A stretch of DNA of 64,000 nt from Paenibacillus illinoisensis NBRC 15959 (GTDB lineage Bacteria; Bacillota; Bacilli; Paenibacillales; Paenibacillaceae), in assembly GCF_004000925.1 (NCBI RefSeq), contig NZ_BIME01000017.1:1-64000 (forward strand), in the 5' to 3' direction. Shown here one piece after another: positions 1-8,774 of the stretch; position 1 is the stretch's first letter, and every line of letters starts with the position of its first letter. The translations under genes were made by a program, and so were the position numbers. The notes under the pieces are model-generated. The model made no database searches. It saw nothing but the letters and a program-made list of their open reading frames with translations, and was not told where the DNA came from.

Positions 1-2
1 GA

Positions 3-34
3 ACCACTGCCGATGATAATCGGTGGTGGTTTTT
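3..34 (+). terminator. Terminator of the gene upstream of the window
   Basis: A 12-bp stem (3-14 with 19-30, two G-U pairs) with a 4-nt loop runs into a T-run at 30-34. It ends a + strand transcript that starts outside the window. Confidence 0.8.
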
Positions 35-199
35 ATTTTGTTTATAAGGCTGTATTAAGTGAATGCAAGCGTCATCAGAAGGTAACAGTATTGTTACAGA
101 ATATAAGTAGGAAATCAGTATAATAGGACTATGTTAAATATGCTAAAAGTACCTGACCACAGAGCTGTGAAATGTGCAGCTGTGAAAAGGAGGGTGTGT

Positions 200-640
200 G
201 TGTTAAGTTGGCGGAGACTTGGGCTGTATTCATTTCTAATGATTGGTTTGTTGGGTGTGCTTACAGGATGCGGTGATACCGGACCTTCCTGGACTTCATA
301 TGAAGGCGCAGTCAACGAGAAGAGTTTCCCTGTACCGAAAGTAGCGAATAAATCGGACCAATCCGGAAACAATTCGGAGATGGACTATGTTCGATATACA
401 TTGTCTGGTATTAGTGAGAGTACCAGTTTGCCTGAAGTATATCTAGACGAGATTAAAAGCTGGGGCTGGACGGAGACACAAGCCAAGAGTACATCAAATA
501 CCTCAAACTCTCTTCGTGTGTTTGCTAAAGAGGGGCATATTGTGCATCTAGCTGTACATGATGGATTCTTTACGCTAATGGTACCTCGGAATGATACTGC
601 GACAACAACGGTGAAATCCCTTGCTGATGATGAAGAGTAA
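200..640 (+). CDS. Small predicted lipoprotein, unknown function
   Basis: I do not recognise the family. The protein is about 146 residues: a short basic start, a hydrophobic stretch and a lipobox ending LTGC, so it is probably lipid-anchored on the outer face of the membrane. The mature part is polar, Ser/Thr-rich, with no cysteines after the lipidated one. The GTG at 200 is chosen because a strong ribosome site AAGGAGG (187-193) lies 6 nt before it; an in-frame ATG at 131 has none and would put about 23 basic residues before the signal. A terminator follows, so it is a one-gene unit. Lipoprotein call fairly sure; function unknown. Confidence 0.7.
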   Translation: MLSWRRLGLYSFLMIGLLGVLTGCGDTGPSWTSYEGAVNEKSFPVPKVANKSDQSGNNSEMDYVRYTLSGISESTSLPEVYLDEIKSWGWTETQAKSTSNTSNSLRVFAKEGHIVHLAVHDGFFTLMVPRNDTATTTVKSLADDEE

Positions 641-685
641 GAGTACGGTTTGTTTTGTAACATTGTAATGTTCAGACGATACAAG

Positions 686-714
686 TTCCCGTAAGCCTAC
701 GGGGGCTTTTTTTA
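686..714 (+). terminator. Terminator after the lipoprotein gene
   Basis: CCCGTA (688-693) pairs with TACGGG (698-703), followed by a run of seven T. Confidence 0.8.
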
Positions 715-1069
715 TTTCAGTGAAGAGGAGATACTTTGCGTTGCTGTAGAAGTCTAATGGAGTCCATTCTAGAACCTGGCCTAAGATTAAGATGAGTTGA
801 GCTTCATAAGCTGCCAAGTTACTGCACGTACCATGGGCTCCATGGAAGTCGATACTCCTATACTAGAGGGAAGGCCCTAAAGCAGCTTCTATAAGCATAT
901 AGGGATCCTCAGTCATGGTAGTCCAAGCCACTAGTTAAAGCGTAGAGACATGAGCTGAAAATAGTCTTGAGACGAAGAGCAGTAGAAATATGGCTGCTTA
1001 ATGGGGTACAGTTTAAACGGCTACAATGTCTGATCAATAGATAGAGGATGAGAACGGGAATAAAATAAG
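715..1069. other. Non-coding stretch, nothing recognised
   Basis: No reading frame with a ribosome site, no RNA family I recognise. It holds two NcoI-type palindromes CCATGG 3 nt apart near 831-845 and ends at the DnaA-box cluster. Confidence 0.4.
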
Positions 1070-1162
1070 TGGGGATAACCTTGTTAGCTTGTACCCATGC
1101 TGTGGATAAAAGAAAGGCTAGTTAGAACAAACAAAGGTTATCCACAGTGGATAACCTTTGTT
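1070..1162. promoter_or_regulatory. DnaA-box cluster with a perfect 33-bp palindrome
   Basis: Two exact consensus DnaA boxes TTATCCACA are present: 1138-1146 on + and 1101-1109 on -. Two one-mismatch boxes lie at 1070-1078 (-) and 1146-1154 (-). The sequence 1130-1162 is a perfect inverted repeat (16-bp arms, one central A) with the consensus box at its centre. No T-run follows, so it is not an ordinary terminator. DnaA binding is inferred; clusters like this away from oriC are known to titrate DnaA or regulate initiation in other bacteria. Confidence 0.65.
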
Positions 1163-1291
1163 CATTATTAAAGAGTAGGAGAATGCTCGATTGCTTACGA
1201 AGATCATGGTTCATTTTCTAAGCCAAGCTGGGAGCAAGGTTTATGTATTGCACATGTACATATATTGCTTTTCATAAAAGAGGTAAAGGCG

Positions 1292-1816
1292 TTATTGCAG
1301 ATAGTACGAAACGTCCTCTTCATTTAGTTTGATTAATCCGTCTTTGCGTTCACGTGAGAGAATCATAACCACGTACAGACGGGGGACGAGCAGCCACAGA
1401 TGCCAGAAAATCAGTGATAGCGTGAAGGACAGCGGAGACCAGATCAGGCAAACAGTAATGATGCATAGTCCAATCCAGCTCATGTTCAGATGTACTCTGA
1501 CAAACATACGGTAGCTAAAGTGCTGATCCGGAATATAACCTAACCAAGGCATATGGAAGTTCCAGCGCCAGCGTTTGGCATAAGAGGCACGGACCAGAAG
1601 CAATATGGTTCTGGCAATGACGTAATGAATCCATAGGGTGATCGGCCCTGCCAGCAGAAAAAAGAAGAGGCCGGTCCAGGAGAATGCCAGTAGATTAAAG
1701 AAGAGCATAATGATAGGCAAGCACAGATAGCTGTAGATGACACTGCGGGCAATAGCCTTTTTTTTCAGAAGCCGGTACTGATAAAATGTAGCTTTATTCT
1801 CCGGTTCAGCGGTCAT
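1292..1816 (-). CDS. Multi-pass membrane protein, unknown function
   Basis: A 174-residue protein with about four hydrophobic segments: two near residues 25-75 and two near 108-150. The loops are rich in Trp, Arg and Tyr and the N-terminus is basic (LLKKKA). I do not recognise the family. The ATG at 1816 has AGAAGGAGG upstream on the minus strand. It is the only convincing minus-strand membrane gene in the window, set alone between the DnaA-box cluster and gin, so it is transcribed against the replication-aligned genes. No terminator with a T-run is obvious after it. Confidence 0.7.
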   Translation of the reverse strand: MTAEPENKATFYQYRLLKKKAIARSVIYSYLCLPIIMLFFNLLAFSWTGLFFFLLAGPITLWIHYVIARTILLLVRASYAKRWRWNFHMPWLGYIPDQHFSYRMFVRVHLNMSWIGLCIITVCLIWSPLSFTLSLIFWHLWLLVPRLYVVMILSRERKDGLIKLNEEDVSYYLQ

Positions 1817-2232
1817 ACGATTACAAATCCTCCTTCTGGGATCACGTTTCGTGTGTGGACGTATGCTTGTACGTTGCTGTCATGCAAATGATCCATATGC
1901 GTATAGGAACCATGGAAGCGCTGTAGGGATGATGTACAAGTTTAAGAGTAGCAGACCTCATACAAGTATATCCTCGGACATCCTGGCTGTCAGGTTCTGA
2001 TGTATTATATATCGGCTGAAAATCAAAGTTTTTTTAAGATTATAGAATATAAGTTTTTAGTGGAGGTGAAGTTGAAAGTGTATATATGAGGGAGAAGATA
2101 TAACCTTTTGAAAAGCATGAGTGCAGAAAAGTACGAGCGGTATGCGATTTGTTAAACTTTTGAATCGGTACAGACACCCAATGGGTGGTGGGCGAATATA
2201 TATATTTTACAGAAAGAAAGCACTATGAAAAG
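1817..2232. other. Divergent intergenic region
   Basis: It lies between the minus-strand membrane gene and gin. It is AT-rich, with no supported ORF. A small hairpin (CACCCA / GGGTG) lies near 2176-2190. Promoters for both sides are expected here, but no strong sigma-A match was seen. Confidence 0.4.
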
Positions 2233-2262
2233 GTTTAAAATAATAGAAACTGTGCAATACTG
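2233..2262 (+). promoter_or_regulatory. Possible sigma-F promoter of gin
   Basis: GTTTA (2233-2237), an 18-nt gap and AATACTG (2256-2262) fit the sigma-F/sigma-G layout loosely. The B. subtilis homologue csfB is sigma-F dependent. The GG expected upstream of the -10 is only half present. Confidence 0.35.
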
Positions 2263-2293
2263 ATAGTAAACGTAAAACAAGGTGGGATGGTTG

Positions 2294-2479
2294 ATGGAAG
2301 AACACACCGAACACACATGTATTATCTGCGAACAGAAAAAAAGAGAAGGCATTTTTATTGTATCTGAATTTATATGCGATGCTTGCGAAGCAGAGATGGT
2401 TCATACTGATGCACAGGATGCCAAATACAATTATTTTATACACCAAATGAAACAGATTTGGGTGCAAAAAAACGCATAA
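2294..2479 (+). CDS. gin: Anti-sigma-G factor Gin (CsfB)
   Basis: A 61-residue protein with two CxxC pairs (CIIC and CDAC about 20 residues apart) that would bind one zinc. The spacing and the sequence after each pair match B. subtilis CsfB/Gin, which holds sigma-G (and sigma-E) inactive until the right stage in the forespore. The ATG at 2294 is preferred: AAGGTGG ends 8 nt before it, while an in-frame GTG at 2282 overlaps that site. The position upstream of tmk agrees with the B. subtilis order; the xpaC and yaaN genes found there are missing. A terminator follows directly. Confidence 0.9.
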   Translation: MEEHTEHTCIICEQKKREGIFIVSEFICDACEAEMVHTDAQDAKYNYFIHQMKQIWVQKNA

Positions 2480-2521
2480 TGACCATAAGCCGAAACATCC
2501 ATTGATGTAGGTGTATTCAGG

Positions 2522-2540
2522 GGCCCATAGGGCCTTTTTC
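2522..2540 (+). terminator. Terminator after gin
   Basis: GGCCC (2522-2526) pairs with GGGCC (2530-2534), followed by five T. Confidence 0.75.
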
Positions 2541-2767
2541 TGTTTGATACGGAGGATTGTAGAACAGAGGATCATGAATAGCCGTGGATTCGGCAAAAAG
2601 ACTGATATAATAAAAGGGGTAATGAGGAGCAGAATAAGAGTAATCTTGTGCTTTTCACTTAATGCCCGATCGAGAGAGGGACAGTTCGCAAAAGAACTCT
2701 TATTATAATAGGAAGTTAAAGAGCAAACGTGAATTCAAATTTAGTGATTATATAGGAAGGTAATTCT

Positions 2768-4447
2768 ATGAAATATAAACCATATCATGCTCCTTTGTAT
2801 GAGGCTCTGCTTCATTACCAGGAGTCGGGGAATCGTTCCTTTCATGTGCCTGGGCATAAGAATGGACAAGCTTATCGAAGTTTGATGAATCCAGAAAATA
2901 GGAAGCAGCACGGAAGTTCTGACGTTATACCAACGGCGGCCTTTCTGGACATGATGCAGATGGATGTAACGGAAATTACCGGTACGGATGATCTGCATCA
3001 TCCAGAAGGGGTGATTCTGGGAGCTCAACAGCTGGCGGCTGATTGTTTTGGTGCGGAGGAGAGCTTCTTCCTTGTGGGGGGAAGTACGGCAGGTAATTTG
3101 GCTATGCTGCTTACGGTGTGTGATGAGCCACAAAGTATCGTACTTGTCCAACGTAATGTACATAAATCAGTCATTCATGGTCTGATGCTTGCTGGTGCCA
3201 GAGCTGTGTTTCTGGAGCCGCATGTTGATCCATCCAGCGGACTTGCCGTTATGCCGTCGGCAGAGACGGTTGAGGCTGCTGTCCAGGCATATCCTGAGGC
3301 AAAGGGAGTACTTGTTACTTTGCCGAATTATTACGGCATGGGCGATGATCTGAAGCCCATAGCCGACATATGTCACGCTGCTGGCATGCCACTGCTCGTG
3401 GACGAAGCGCATGGCGCGCATTATGGACAGCATCCAGAGCTGCCTGCTTCAGCCTTGTCATGCGGAGCGGACGGGGTGGTGCAGTCGACCCATAAGATGC
3501 TGTCTGCCTTCACCATGGGAGCCATGCTGCACATTCAGGGACCGTTGTTGAATCGGTCCCTGCTGAGGCAGCGCCTGGCCATGGTGCAGAGCTCAAGCCC
3601 ATCATACCTGGTGATGGCTTCGCTTGATCTTGCGCGCCGACTGCTGCATGTGCAGGGCGCAGACACCTTCACGGCGGGGCTTGCCGCCGTGGATGCCTTC
3701 AAGCGCGGCCTTGCAGAGCTGCCGCGCTTTCAGCTGCTGCAGCCTGTGCAGGCGCTGCAGCAAGAGCCGCCAGCCGGGGCAGAGCCGGCTGCTGGCGGTA
3801 ACAAGGCCGCCGATGCATCGGGGCGGCCAACAGCACCTCCCGCGGCGGCGATGCCTTCTGCCGCGGGCTACACCGCTCAGGACCCGTTCAAAGTCGTCAT
3901 ATATGACGGGGCGGGGGTGCTGAGCGGTTATGGGCTGCAGCAGCAGCTGGAAGCATACGGCTGCGTGCCCGAGATGAGCGACGAACGGTACGTCGTCCTG
4001 CTCTTCAGCCTTGGCTCAACGCGAAGTGATGCTGAGCACCTGCTGCAGGCGTTAGAGCACATTAGTCAGGCTAATGAGAATGAGCTTAGGCAAGGCCTGA
4101 ACGAGCCATCGGCGCAAGCTGCGAAGAAGGCAGTTCACTATATTTCCACGTGGAACAATTTACAAGATGCATCTGTGGAGCCCTTTTCAGAGCCTATTGT
4201 GTTCTCACTACAACCACTATCAGAAAAGGATACAGCAGAAGTTGAACTCGAAGACTGTGCAGGCTATCGATCCGCTGAGATGATTATTCCGTATCCTCCT
4301 GGAATCCCTCTTCTATATGCCGGGGAACGAATAAGTCCTGCTGCAGTAAAACGTATACAGCTTCTGAGGGATGAAGGGTCAAGGTTTCATGGCGCAGCGG
4401 ATGATACTCTTCGATCATTGAAGATCATAAAGGAAGGGCAGAAGTGA
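2768..4447 (+). CDS. Orn/Lys/Arg decarboxylase-family PLP enzyme (YaaO-like)
   Basis: A 559-residue fold-type I PLP enzyme. The N-terminus has FHVPGHKNG; DEAHGAHYG (near 213-221) is the cofactor-binding motif, and STHK supplies the Schiff-base lysine K243. The family decarboxylates basic amino acids to polyamine precursors; the exact substrate cannot be read here. B. subtilis yaaO sits at the same place before tmk. Start: AGGAAGG before ATG 2768. Odd: residues about 335-370 form an Ala/Pro/Gly-rich insert coded by very GC-rich DNA (about 3640-3990), placed between the large domain and the C-terminal Orn/Lys/Arg decarboxylase domain. Confidence 0.9.
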   Translation: MKYKPYHAPLYEALLHYQESGNRSFHVPGHKNGQAYRSLMNPENRKQHGSSDVIPTAAFLDMMQMDVTEITGTDDLHHPEGVILGAQQLAADCFGAEESFFLVGGSTAGNLAMLLTVCDEPQSIVLVQRNVHKSVIHGLMLAGARAVFLEPHVDPSSGLAVMPSAETVEAAVQAYPEAKGVLVTLPNYYGMGDDLKPIADICHAAGMPLLVDEAHGAHYGQHPELPASALSCGADGVVQSTHKMLSAFTMGAMLHIQGPLLNRSLLRQRLAMVQSSSPSYLVMASLDLARRLLHVQGADTFTAGLAAVDAFKRGLAELPRFQLLQPVQALQQEPPAGAEPAAGGNKAADASGRPTAPPAAAMPSAAGYTAQDPFKVVIYDGAGVLSGYGLQQQLEAYGCVPEMSDERYVVLLFSLGSTRSDAEHLLQALEHISQANENELRQGLNEPSAQAAKKAVHYISTWNNLQDASVEPFSEPIVFSLQPLSEKDTAEVELEDCAGYRSAEMIIPYPPGIPLLYAGERISPAAVKRIQLLRDEGSRFHGAADDTLRSLKIIKEGQK

Positions 4448-4591
4448 AGTTAAACCCCAAAATGTGGGGGTGATACTTACTACTCATATGTACTCACTCA
4501 CTCTTTCATTCACTAATCCCTCATTCATTCTATTATTCGTACCATCTAAGACATCATGTGCTGTCTGGACATAAGAAAGAAGGGAATTATT

Positions 4592-5014
4592 TTGGATATT
4601 CCGATAAAGAAATATACAGGAATAGTCCTGCAAGTCATGTTAATGTATGGCTTTTATTGGATAGGAACCTGGATACAGTCTATATTGCATCTACCTTTGA
4701 CAGGCAGCATTGTGGGCATGCTGCTTTTGTTCATGGTCATTCAACTGGGTTGGATCAGGATCAGCTGGGGAAATGAAGGTTCATCCTGGCTCCAGTCCAA
4801 TCTGCAGTTATTGTTTATCCCGCCTACGGTAGGTATCATTAATCACTTTGACTTTTTTACTGCGAATACAATTTTGCTTGTGTTGGGATTGATCCTCAGT
4901 ACCCTAGTAACTTGCTTGCTATCTGCCAAAATTGGTGAGTGGCTCATGACGTGGATAAGATCGCATCGAGACAAGAAGGAGGCGATCTCATGTCAACATT
5001 CATCATCGGAATAG
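4592..5014 (+). CDS. lrgA: LrgA/CidA-family membrane protein
   Basis: A 140-residue protein with four predicted membrane helices and the family pattern LPLTGSIVGMLLL. LrgA/CidA proteins work with LrgB/CidB; they were first linked to murein hydrolase control and later to pyruvate transport and overflow metabolism. Start TTG 4592 is chosen for the AAGAAGGG site 8 nt upstream; a longer frame from ATG 4556 has no ribosome site. The end overlaps lrgB by 25 nt, so the two are translationally coupled. No LytS/LytR-type regulator gene is nearby. Confidence 0.85.
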   Translation: MDIPIKKYTGIVLQVMLMYGFYWIGTWIQSILHLPLTGSIVGMLLLFMVIQLGWIRISWGNEGSSWLQSNLQLLFIPPTVGIINHFDFFTANTILLVLGLILSTLVTCLLSAKIGEWLMTWIRSHRDKKEAISCQHSSSE

Positions 5015-5682
5015 CTATGATTGCTCTGACTATGGCCTTGTATATCCCGGCGACTCACCTATATAAGAGGATAAAGTGGCCTATTCTTATGCCTGTGTTA
5101 ACAACAACAGCAGTCATTGTGGTTATTCTGCTTATTACAGGAATTAAACTGGATACCTATATGCTGGGTGGAAAATGGATACAGGATCTTCTGGGGCCTG
5201 CGGTTGTTTCCTTAGCCTTCCCTTTATCCAAACACATGGATGTGCTCAAACGGAACGTCATTCCCATTCTGGGTGGTACACTTGGAGGAAGCATCGTAGG
5301 GATGTTTACCGGAGCATCGGTAGCCCTACTGCTTGGTTATCCCAAAGATATCGTGATCGCCTTACTGCCAAAGTCAGTCACTACTCCTGTTGCCATCCAG
5401 TTGGCAGATCAGGCAGGAGGCAACGCTTCATTTACGTCCCTATTTGTAATGATTGCCGGTTTTTCGGGGATATTACTTGGGCCGCTGATGATGAAATGGA
5501 TTCGAATAAAGGATAATAGTGCCTATGGCATTGGACTCGGTTCAGCTTCTCATGCACTTGGCATGGCCAGATCCTTTGAATATGGCGAGAATGCTGTAGC
5601 ATTAAGTTCTGTCTCCATGATTGTCAGTGCAATAACCGGATCATTGTTCCTTCCCTTATGGGTGTCCATTATCTATGGTTGA
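4990..5682 (+). CDS. lrgB: LrgB/CidB-family membrane protein
   Basis: A 230-residue integral membrane protein with about seven hydrophobic segments. LPKSVTTPVAIQ and GLGSASHALGMARS are typical LrgB sequences. It is the partner of the preceding LrgA. Start ATG 4990 has a perfect AAGGAGG (4976-4982) 7 nt upstream, within the 3' end of lrgA. The pair is an insertion relative to the yaaO-tmk junction of B. subtilis. Family call is sure; whether it moves pyruvate here is not shown by sequence. Confidence 0.9.
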   Translation: MSTFIIGIAMIALTMALYIPATHLYKRIKWPILMPVLTTTAVIVVILLITGIKLDTYMLGGKWIQDLLGPAVVSLAFPLSKHMDVLKRNVIPILGGTLGGSIVGMFTGASVALLLGYPKDIVIALLPKSVTTPVAIQLADQAGGNASFTSLFVMIAGFSGILLGPLMMKWIRIKDNSAYGIGLGSASHALGMARSFEYGENAVALSSVSMIVSAITGSLFLPLWVSIIYG

Positions 5683-5909
5683 CTGGTCATCTCTATTGAA
5701 AATATTGGCGGAATAGCTGACCGCTATCGCTTGATCATGTATAGTATTATAGTAAGAAGCTTGTACAATATGGCCCAAACGACAATACCATGATCATGAA
5801 CATACACCTCTGGGCGTGTGATTTCATAATCTGAAGTAGAAAGATCAGAGCCATATAACATTCACAGCAGAGTAAGATGCCATTATCGACATAGAAAGCA
5901 GGGAAGCAT

Positions 5910-6557
5910 ATGCAGGGCAGAGGTAAATTCATTACGTTGGAGGGGGGAGAAGGGTCCGGTAAAACAACGATGATCAGCAGATTGGGTTCTTACTTCGAGG
6001 AACAGGGTATACCTTACGTAGTTACTCGTGAACCTGGCGGGATCGAGATCGCGGAGAAAATACGTGCTATTATCCTTGACCCTCTCCATACGGCAATGGA
6101 TGCGCGTACCGAAGCACTGCTCTATGCAGCTGCACGCAGCCAGCACTTGGCCGAGAAGGTGGAACCGGCGCTGAAGGCAGGCAAGACGGTCATCTGCGAC
6201 CGCTTTGTCGACAGCAGTCTGGCATATCAAGGTCATGCACGTGGGCTCGGAATAGAGAATGTCTGGGCCATTAACCGGTTCGCAATAGGTGAGCTTATGC
6301 CGGATGTTACACTATATCTGGACATCGAGCCTGAAGCAGGTCTTGCCCGGATTGATGCCCACGATGGACGTGAGGTAAACCGTCTGGATCTAGAGAGTCT
6401 GGAATTCCATCGTAAGGTTAGAGAAGGGTACTTCCTGTTAAAGGAACAATTCCCGGAACGAATCCAGGTTATTGATGCTTCCAGACAGCCTGATGAAGTC
6501 GCAGCAGCATTGATTTTGTCGCTGGAGACAGGGATTTTGAAGGATTTTGGCGAGTAA
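5910..6557 (+). CDS. tmk: Thymidylate kinase
   Basis: Phosphorylates dTMP to dTDP with ATP in the cytosol, for DNA synthesis. A P-loop GGEGSGKTT is at residues 12-20, the substrate motif DRFVDSSLAYQG near 92-103 and the lid region DGREVNRLD near 150. At 215 residues it is of normal size. ATG 5910 has a modest AGGGA site. It heads the conserved tmk-darA-yaaR-holB-ricT-yabA cluster, with 59 nt to darA. Confidence 0.97.
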   Translation: MQGRGKFITLEGGEGSGKTTMISRLGSYFEEQGIPYVVTREPGGIEIAEKIRAIILDPLHTAMDARTEALLYAAARSQHLAEKVEPALKAGKTVICDRFVDSSLAYQGHARGLGIENVWAINRFAIGELMPDVTLYLDIEPEAGLARIDAHDGREVNRLDLESLEFHRKVREGYFLLKEQFPERIQVIDASRQPDEVAAALILSLETGILKDFGE

Positions 6558-6616
6558 TTGTCTAATATATAGACAGGGCATTTCAAAGGTGCTTATTCTG
6601 AAGGAGGTTATGCAGG

Positions 6617-6946
6617 ATGAAACTGATTGTTGCGATTATACAGGATAAAGACAGCAACCGATTATCCAGCGCATTGGTCAAAGCTAATTTTCGGGCAACG
6701 AAATTGGCCAGTACCGGTGGATTTTTGAAGGCAGGCAACACGACGTTTATGATCGGTGTCGATGATGGTCAAGTCGAGTCCGTAATGAATGTCATTCGCA
6801 GCAGCTGTAAGGTTCGTGAACAGCTCGTGACCCCGGTCACACCGATGAGCGGAACAACCGACTCTTACCTGCCGCTGCCTGTTGAAGTCCAAGTCGGTGG
6901 AGCTACTGTGTTTGTTCTGCCAGTGGATCGTTTTGAACACTTCTAA
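6617..6946 (+). CDS. darA: Cyclic di-AMP receptor protein DarA (YaaQ, PII-like)
   Basis: A 109-residue PII-like protein. B. subtilis DarA forms trimers that bind c-di-AMP; the output is unknown. The N-terminus MKLIVAIIQDKDSN and the glycine segments STGGFLKAGNTTFMIG agree with the family and the nucleotide-binding loop. ATG 6617 follows GAAGGAGG. Its place between tmk and yaaR is conserved. A c-di-AMP riboswitch lies 8 kb downstream in this window, so both protein and RNA sensors of this messenger are present. Confidence 0.95.
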   Translation: MKLIVAIIQDKDSNRLSSALVKANFRATKLASTGGFLKAGNTTFMIGVDDGQVESVMNVIRSSCKVREQLVTPVTPMSGTTDSYLPLPVEVQVGGATVFVLPVDRFEHF

Positions 6947-7231
6947 TAATGCGTTCTGTATCTATGATGCAAAATGATTGCTAGTGTTCTTAGGCGACTT
7001 ATATGCGTCCTTCTTGATAACAGGAATCGGCGTTTTCCGTCCGAAATTAGGCCATCTATATGAAGGGATTGCTTTCTTTCGGGCGGAAGTTGACTACCAA
7101 GCAGGTTAATGGTGGCAAGTTTTATCTACCATTATATATAGAGACTCATACAAGGGTATCTTCCACGCACAGGCGCAGCGCGCACTGTGCTGATGGTCGA
7201 TGGTCTACTATAATAGAAAGCGGGCATATCG

Positions 7232-7675
7232 ATGAAAATCAATCCTGGATTTAGACCGATGCAGAGCGGGATCAATTCTACTGACTCCAGTTCCAAACCG
7301 GTTCAATCCAAAAGTTTCTCTGACATGATGAGCCACCAGGGCGAACGAGCCTCACAAGCCGAGCTTAACCGCCGGCTAAGTGAAATTCAGATGCAGGGCG
7401 ATCGCTTGGCTCGTTCCATGACGATTCGTGAACTGAAAGCATACAAGCAGCTTGTCAAAAGATTTCTGGAAGAAACGGTTCGCCGGGGTGTATCCATGAA
7501 AGAGACCAGAGGATGGGATCGGCGGGGCAGAGGCAAAAGATACAAGCTAATTGATGAAATCGACTCTGCGCTGTTATCCATGGCTGATGAACTGCTCGAA
7601 ACAGAAGAAGGTAAAATCACGTTATTACAACAAGTAGGAGAAATTCGGGGAATGCTTATTAATTTAAGCTTCTGA
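7232..7675 (+). CDS. yaaR: YaaR family protein (DUF327)
   Basis: A 147-residue, mostly helical, charged cytosolic protein of unknown function. The N-terminal 30 residues are Ser/Gln-rich and probably flexible. The core has the conserved ELKAYKQLVKRFLE and the C-terminal GEIRGMLINLSF. The ATG at 7232 has only a weak ribosome site (AGAAAGCGGG). A -10-like TATAAT lies at 7209-7214 without a good -35. The next gene, holB, starts 9 nt after its stop. Confidence 0.9.
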   Translation: MKINPGFRPMQSGINSTDSSSKPVQSKSFSDMMSHQGERASQAELNRRLSEIQMQGDRLARSMTIRELKAYKQLVKRFLEETVRRGVSMKETRGWDRRGRGKRYKLIDEIDSALLSMADELLETEEGKITLLQQVGEIRGMLINLSF

Positions 7676-7684
7676 GGAGGAAGT

Positions 7685-8656
7685 ATGTCCTTTCAACAAA
7701 TTATGGGTCAGCAGGCAGCCAAGCAGATGTTGCAGAGCAGCTTGAGACGCCAGGCAATCAGCCATGCGTATTTGTTTAGCGGGCCAGCGGGCAGCGGGCA
7801 GCTGAAGACAGCGGTCACGTTTGCCAAAGCCATATTCTGTACAGAGCTTGAAGATGATGCCTGCGGACAATGTCTGGAGTGCCGTAAGGTCGAGCATGGT
7901 AATCATCCGGATTTAACGATGCTTGCACCAGATGGAAACAATATTAAAATTGATCAGATTCGGGATCTGCAGCGTATTTTCTCATATCGTTCAGAGGCTG
8001 GCCATCCCAAAGTCTATATTATAGAACAGGCAGAAAAAATGACCGTACAGGCGGCGAATAGTCTGCTGAAGTTCCTGGAAGAGCCGCAGGTGCCTGCGGT
8101 AGGAATTCTGATTACGGACAATGGTCAAGCCATGCTTCCAACTATCCGTTCACGCTCACAGCTTGTTCCTTTCAGTGCACTGAATCCGGAAGAAATGCTG
8201 CAAGCTTTGATTGCGGAGGGGCATCCGGCCAATCTTGCACGTTCAGCGGTTCATTTGGCGTCAGGACTCGAATCATGTAGAGAAATTCTCCAGCAGAATT
8301 GGTTTGCAGAAATTAGAAACGTAATGTTACAATTAGGGAAGGAGTCCCTGGGCAGAGGCAGCACATCATTAATCTCTGCACAGCAGAAGCTTTTTAAAAC
8401 CGGACTCTCAGAACATCTGGATATTATGCTAAGTCTATTCCATTTATGGTTTAGGGATATGCTGTATGTCCAGCACGGTAGGCATGAACATATCGTTTTT
8501 ATAGATCAGTTGGACATGCTGTCTCAGTTGGCTAATACCCGCAGCACGGAGCAGTGGGTGTCCTATATGGATTTGGCCGCAGCATGCAGAAAAAAATTGC
8601 GTTTCAACGTCAATGGCCAGCTTTGTCTGGAGCAATTTTTGATCGGTTTGGCATAA
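7685..8656 (+). CDS. holB: DNA polymerase III delta-prime subunit
   Basis: A 323-residue AAA+-like subunit of the clamp loader, which puts the DnaN clamp on primed DNA. The P-loop is degenerate (GPAGSGQLKTA), as is usual for delta-prime, which does not hydrolyse ATP. A zinc module follows (cysteines around 59-70: C-GQ-C-LE-C). SLLKFLEEP and the arginine region TIRSRSQ match the family. AGGAGGA stands before ATG 7685. It is in an operon with ricT and yabA. Confidence 0.93.
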   Translation: MSFQQIMGQQAAKQMLQSSLRRQAISHAYLFSGPAGSGQLKTAVTFAKAIFCTELEDDACGQCLECRKVEHGNHPDLTMLAPDGNNIKIDQIRDLQRIFSYRSEAGHPKVYIIEQAEKMTVQAANSLLKFLEEPQVPAVGILITDNGQAMLPTIRSRSQLVPFSALNPEEMLQALIAEGHPANLARSAVHLASGLESCREILQQNWFAEIRNVMLQLGKESLGRGSTSLISAQQKLFKTGLSEHLDIMLSLFHLWFRDMLYVQHGRHEHIVFIDQLDMLSQLANTRSTEQWVSYMDLAAACRKKLRFNVNGQLCLEQFLIGLA

Positions 8657-8774
8657 GGCTGGGGAGAGGACAGTTTTAGTTCCATTCATATGCAAACGGT
8701 TATTACTTCGGAGGGTTCCCTAAGAAGACAGGGCTTCAGACGAAGTGGGATTGGCTTACAAGGGGGTTAATTTT

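Noticed and set aside
2511..2708. 65-codon + strand frame after gin
   Set aside because: Starts in the gin terminator; no ribosome site or conserved look.
7060..7254. 64-codon + strand frame before yaaR
   Set aside because: No ribosome site, overlaps the start of yaaR in another frame, composition not protein-like.
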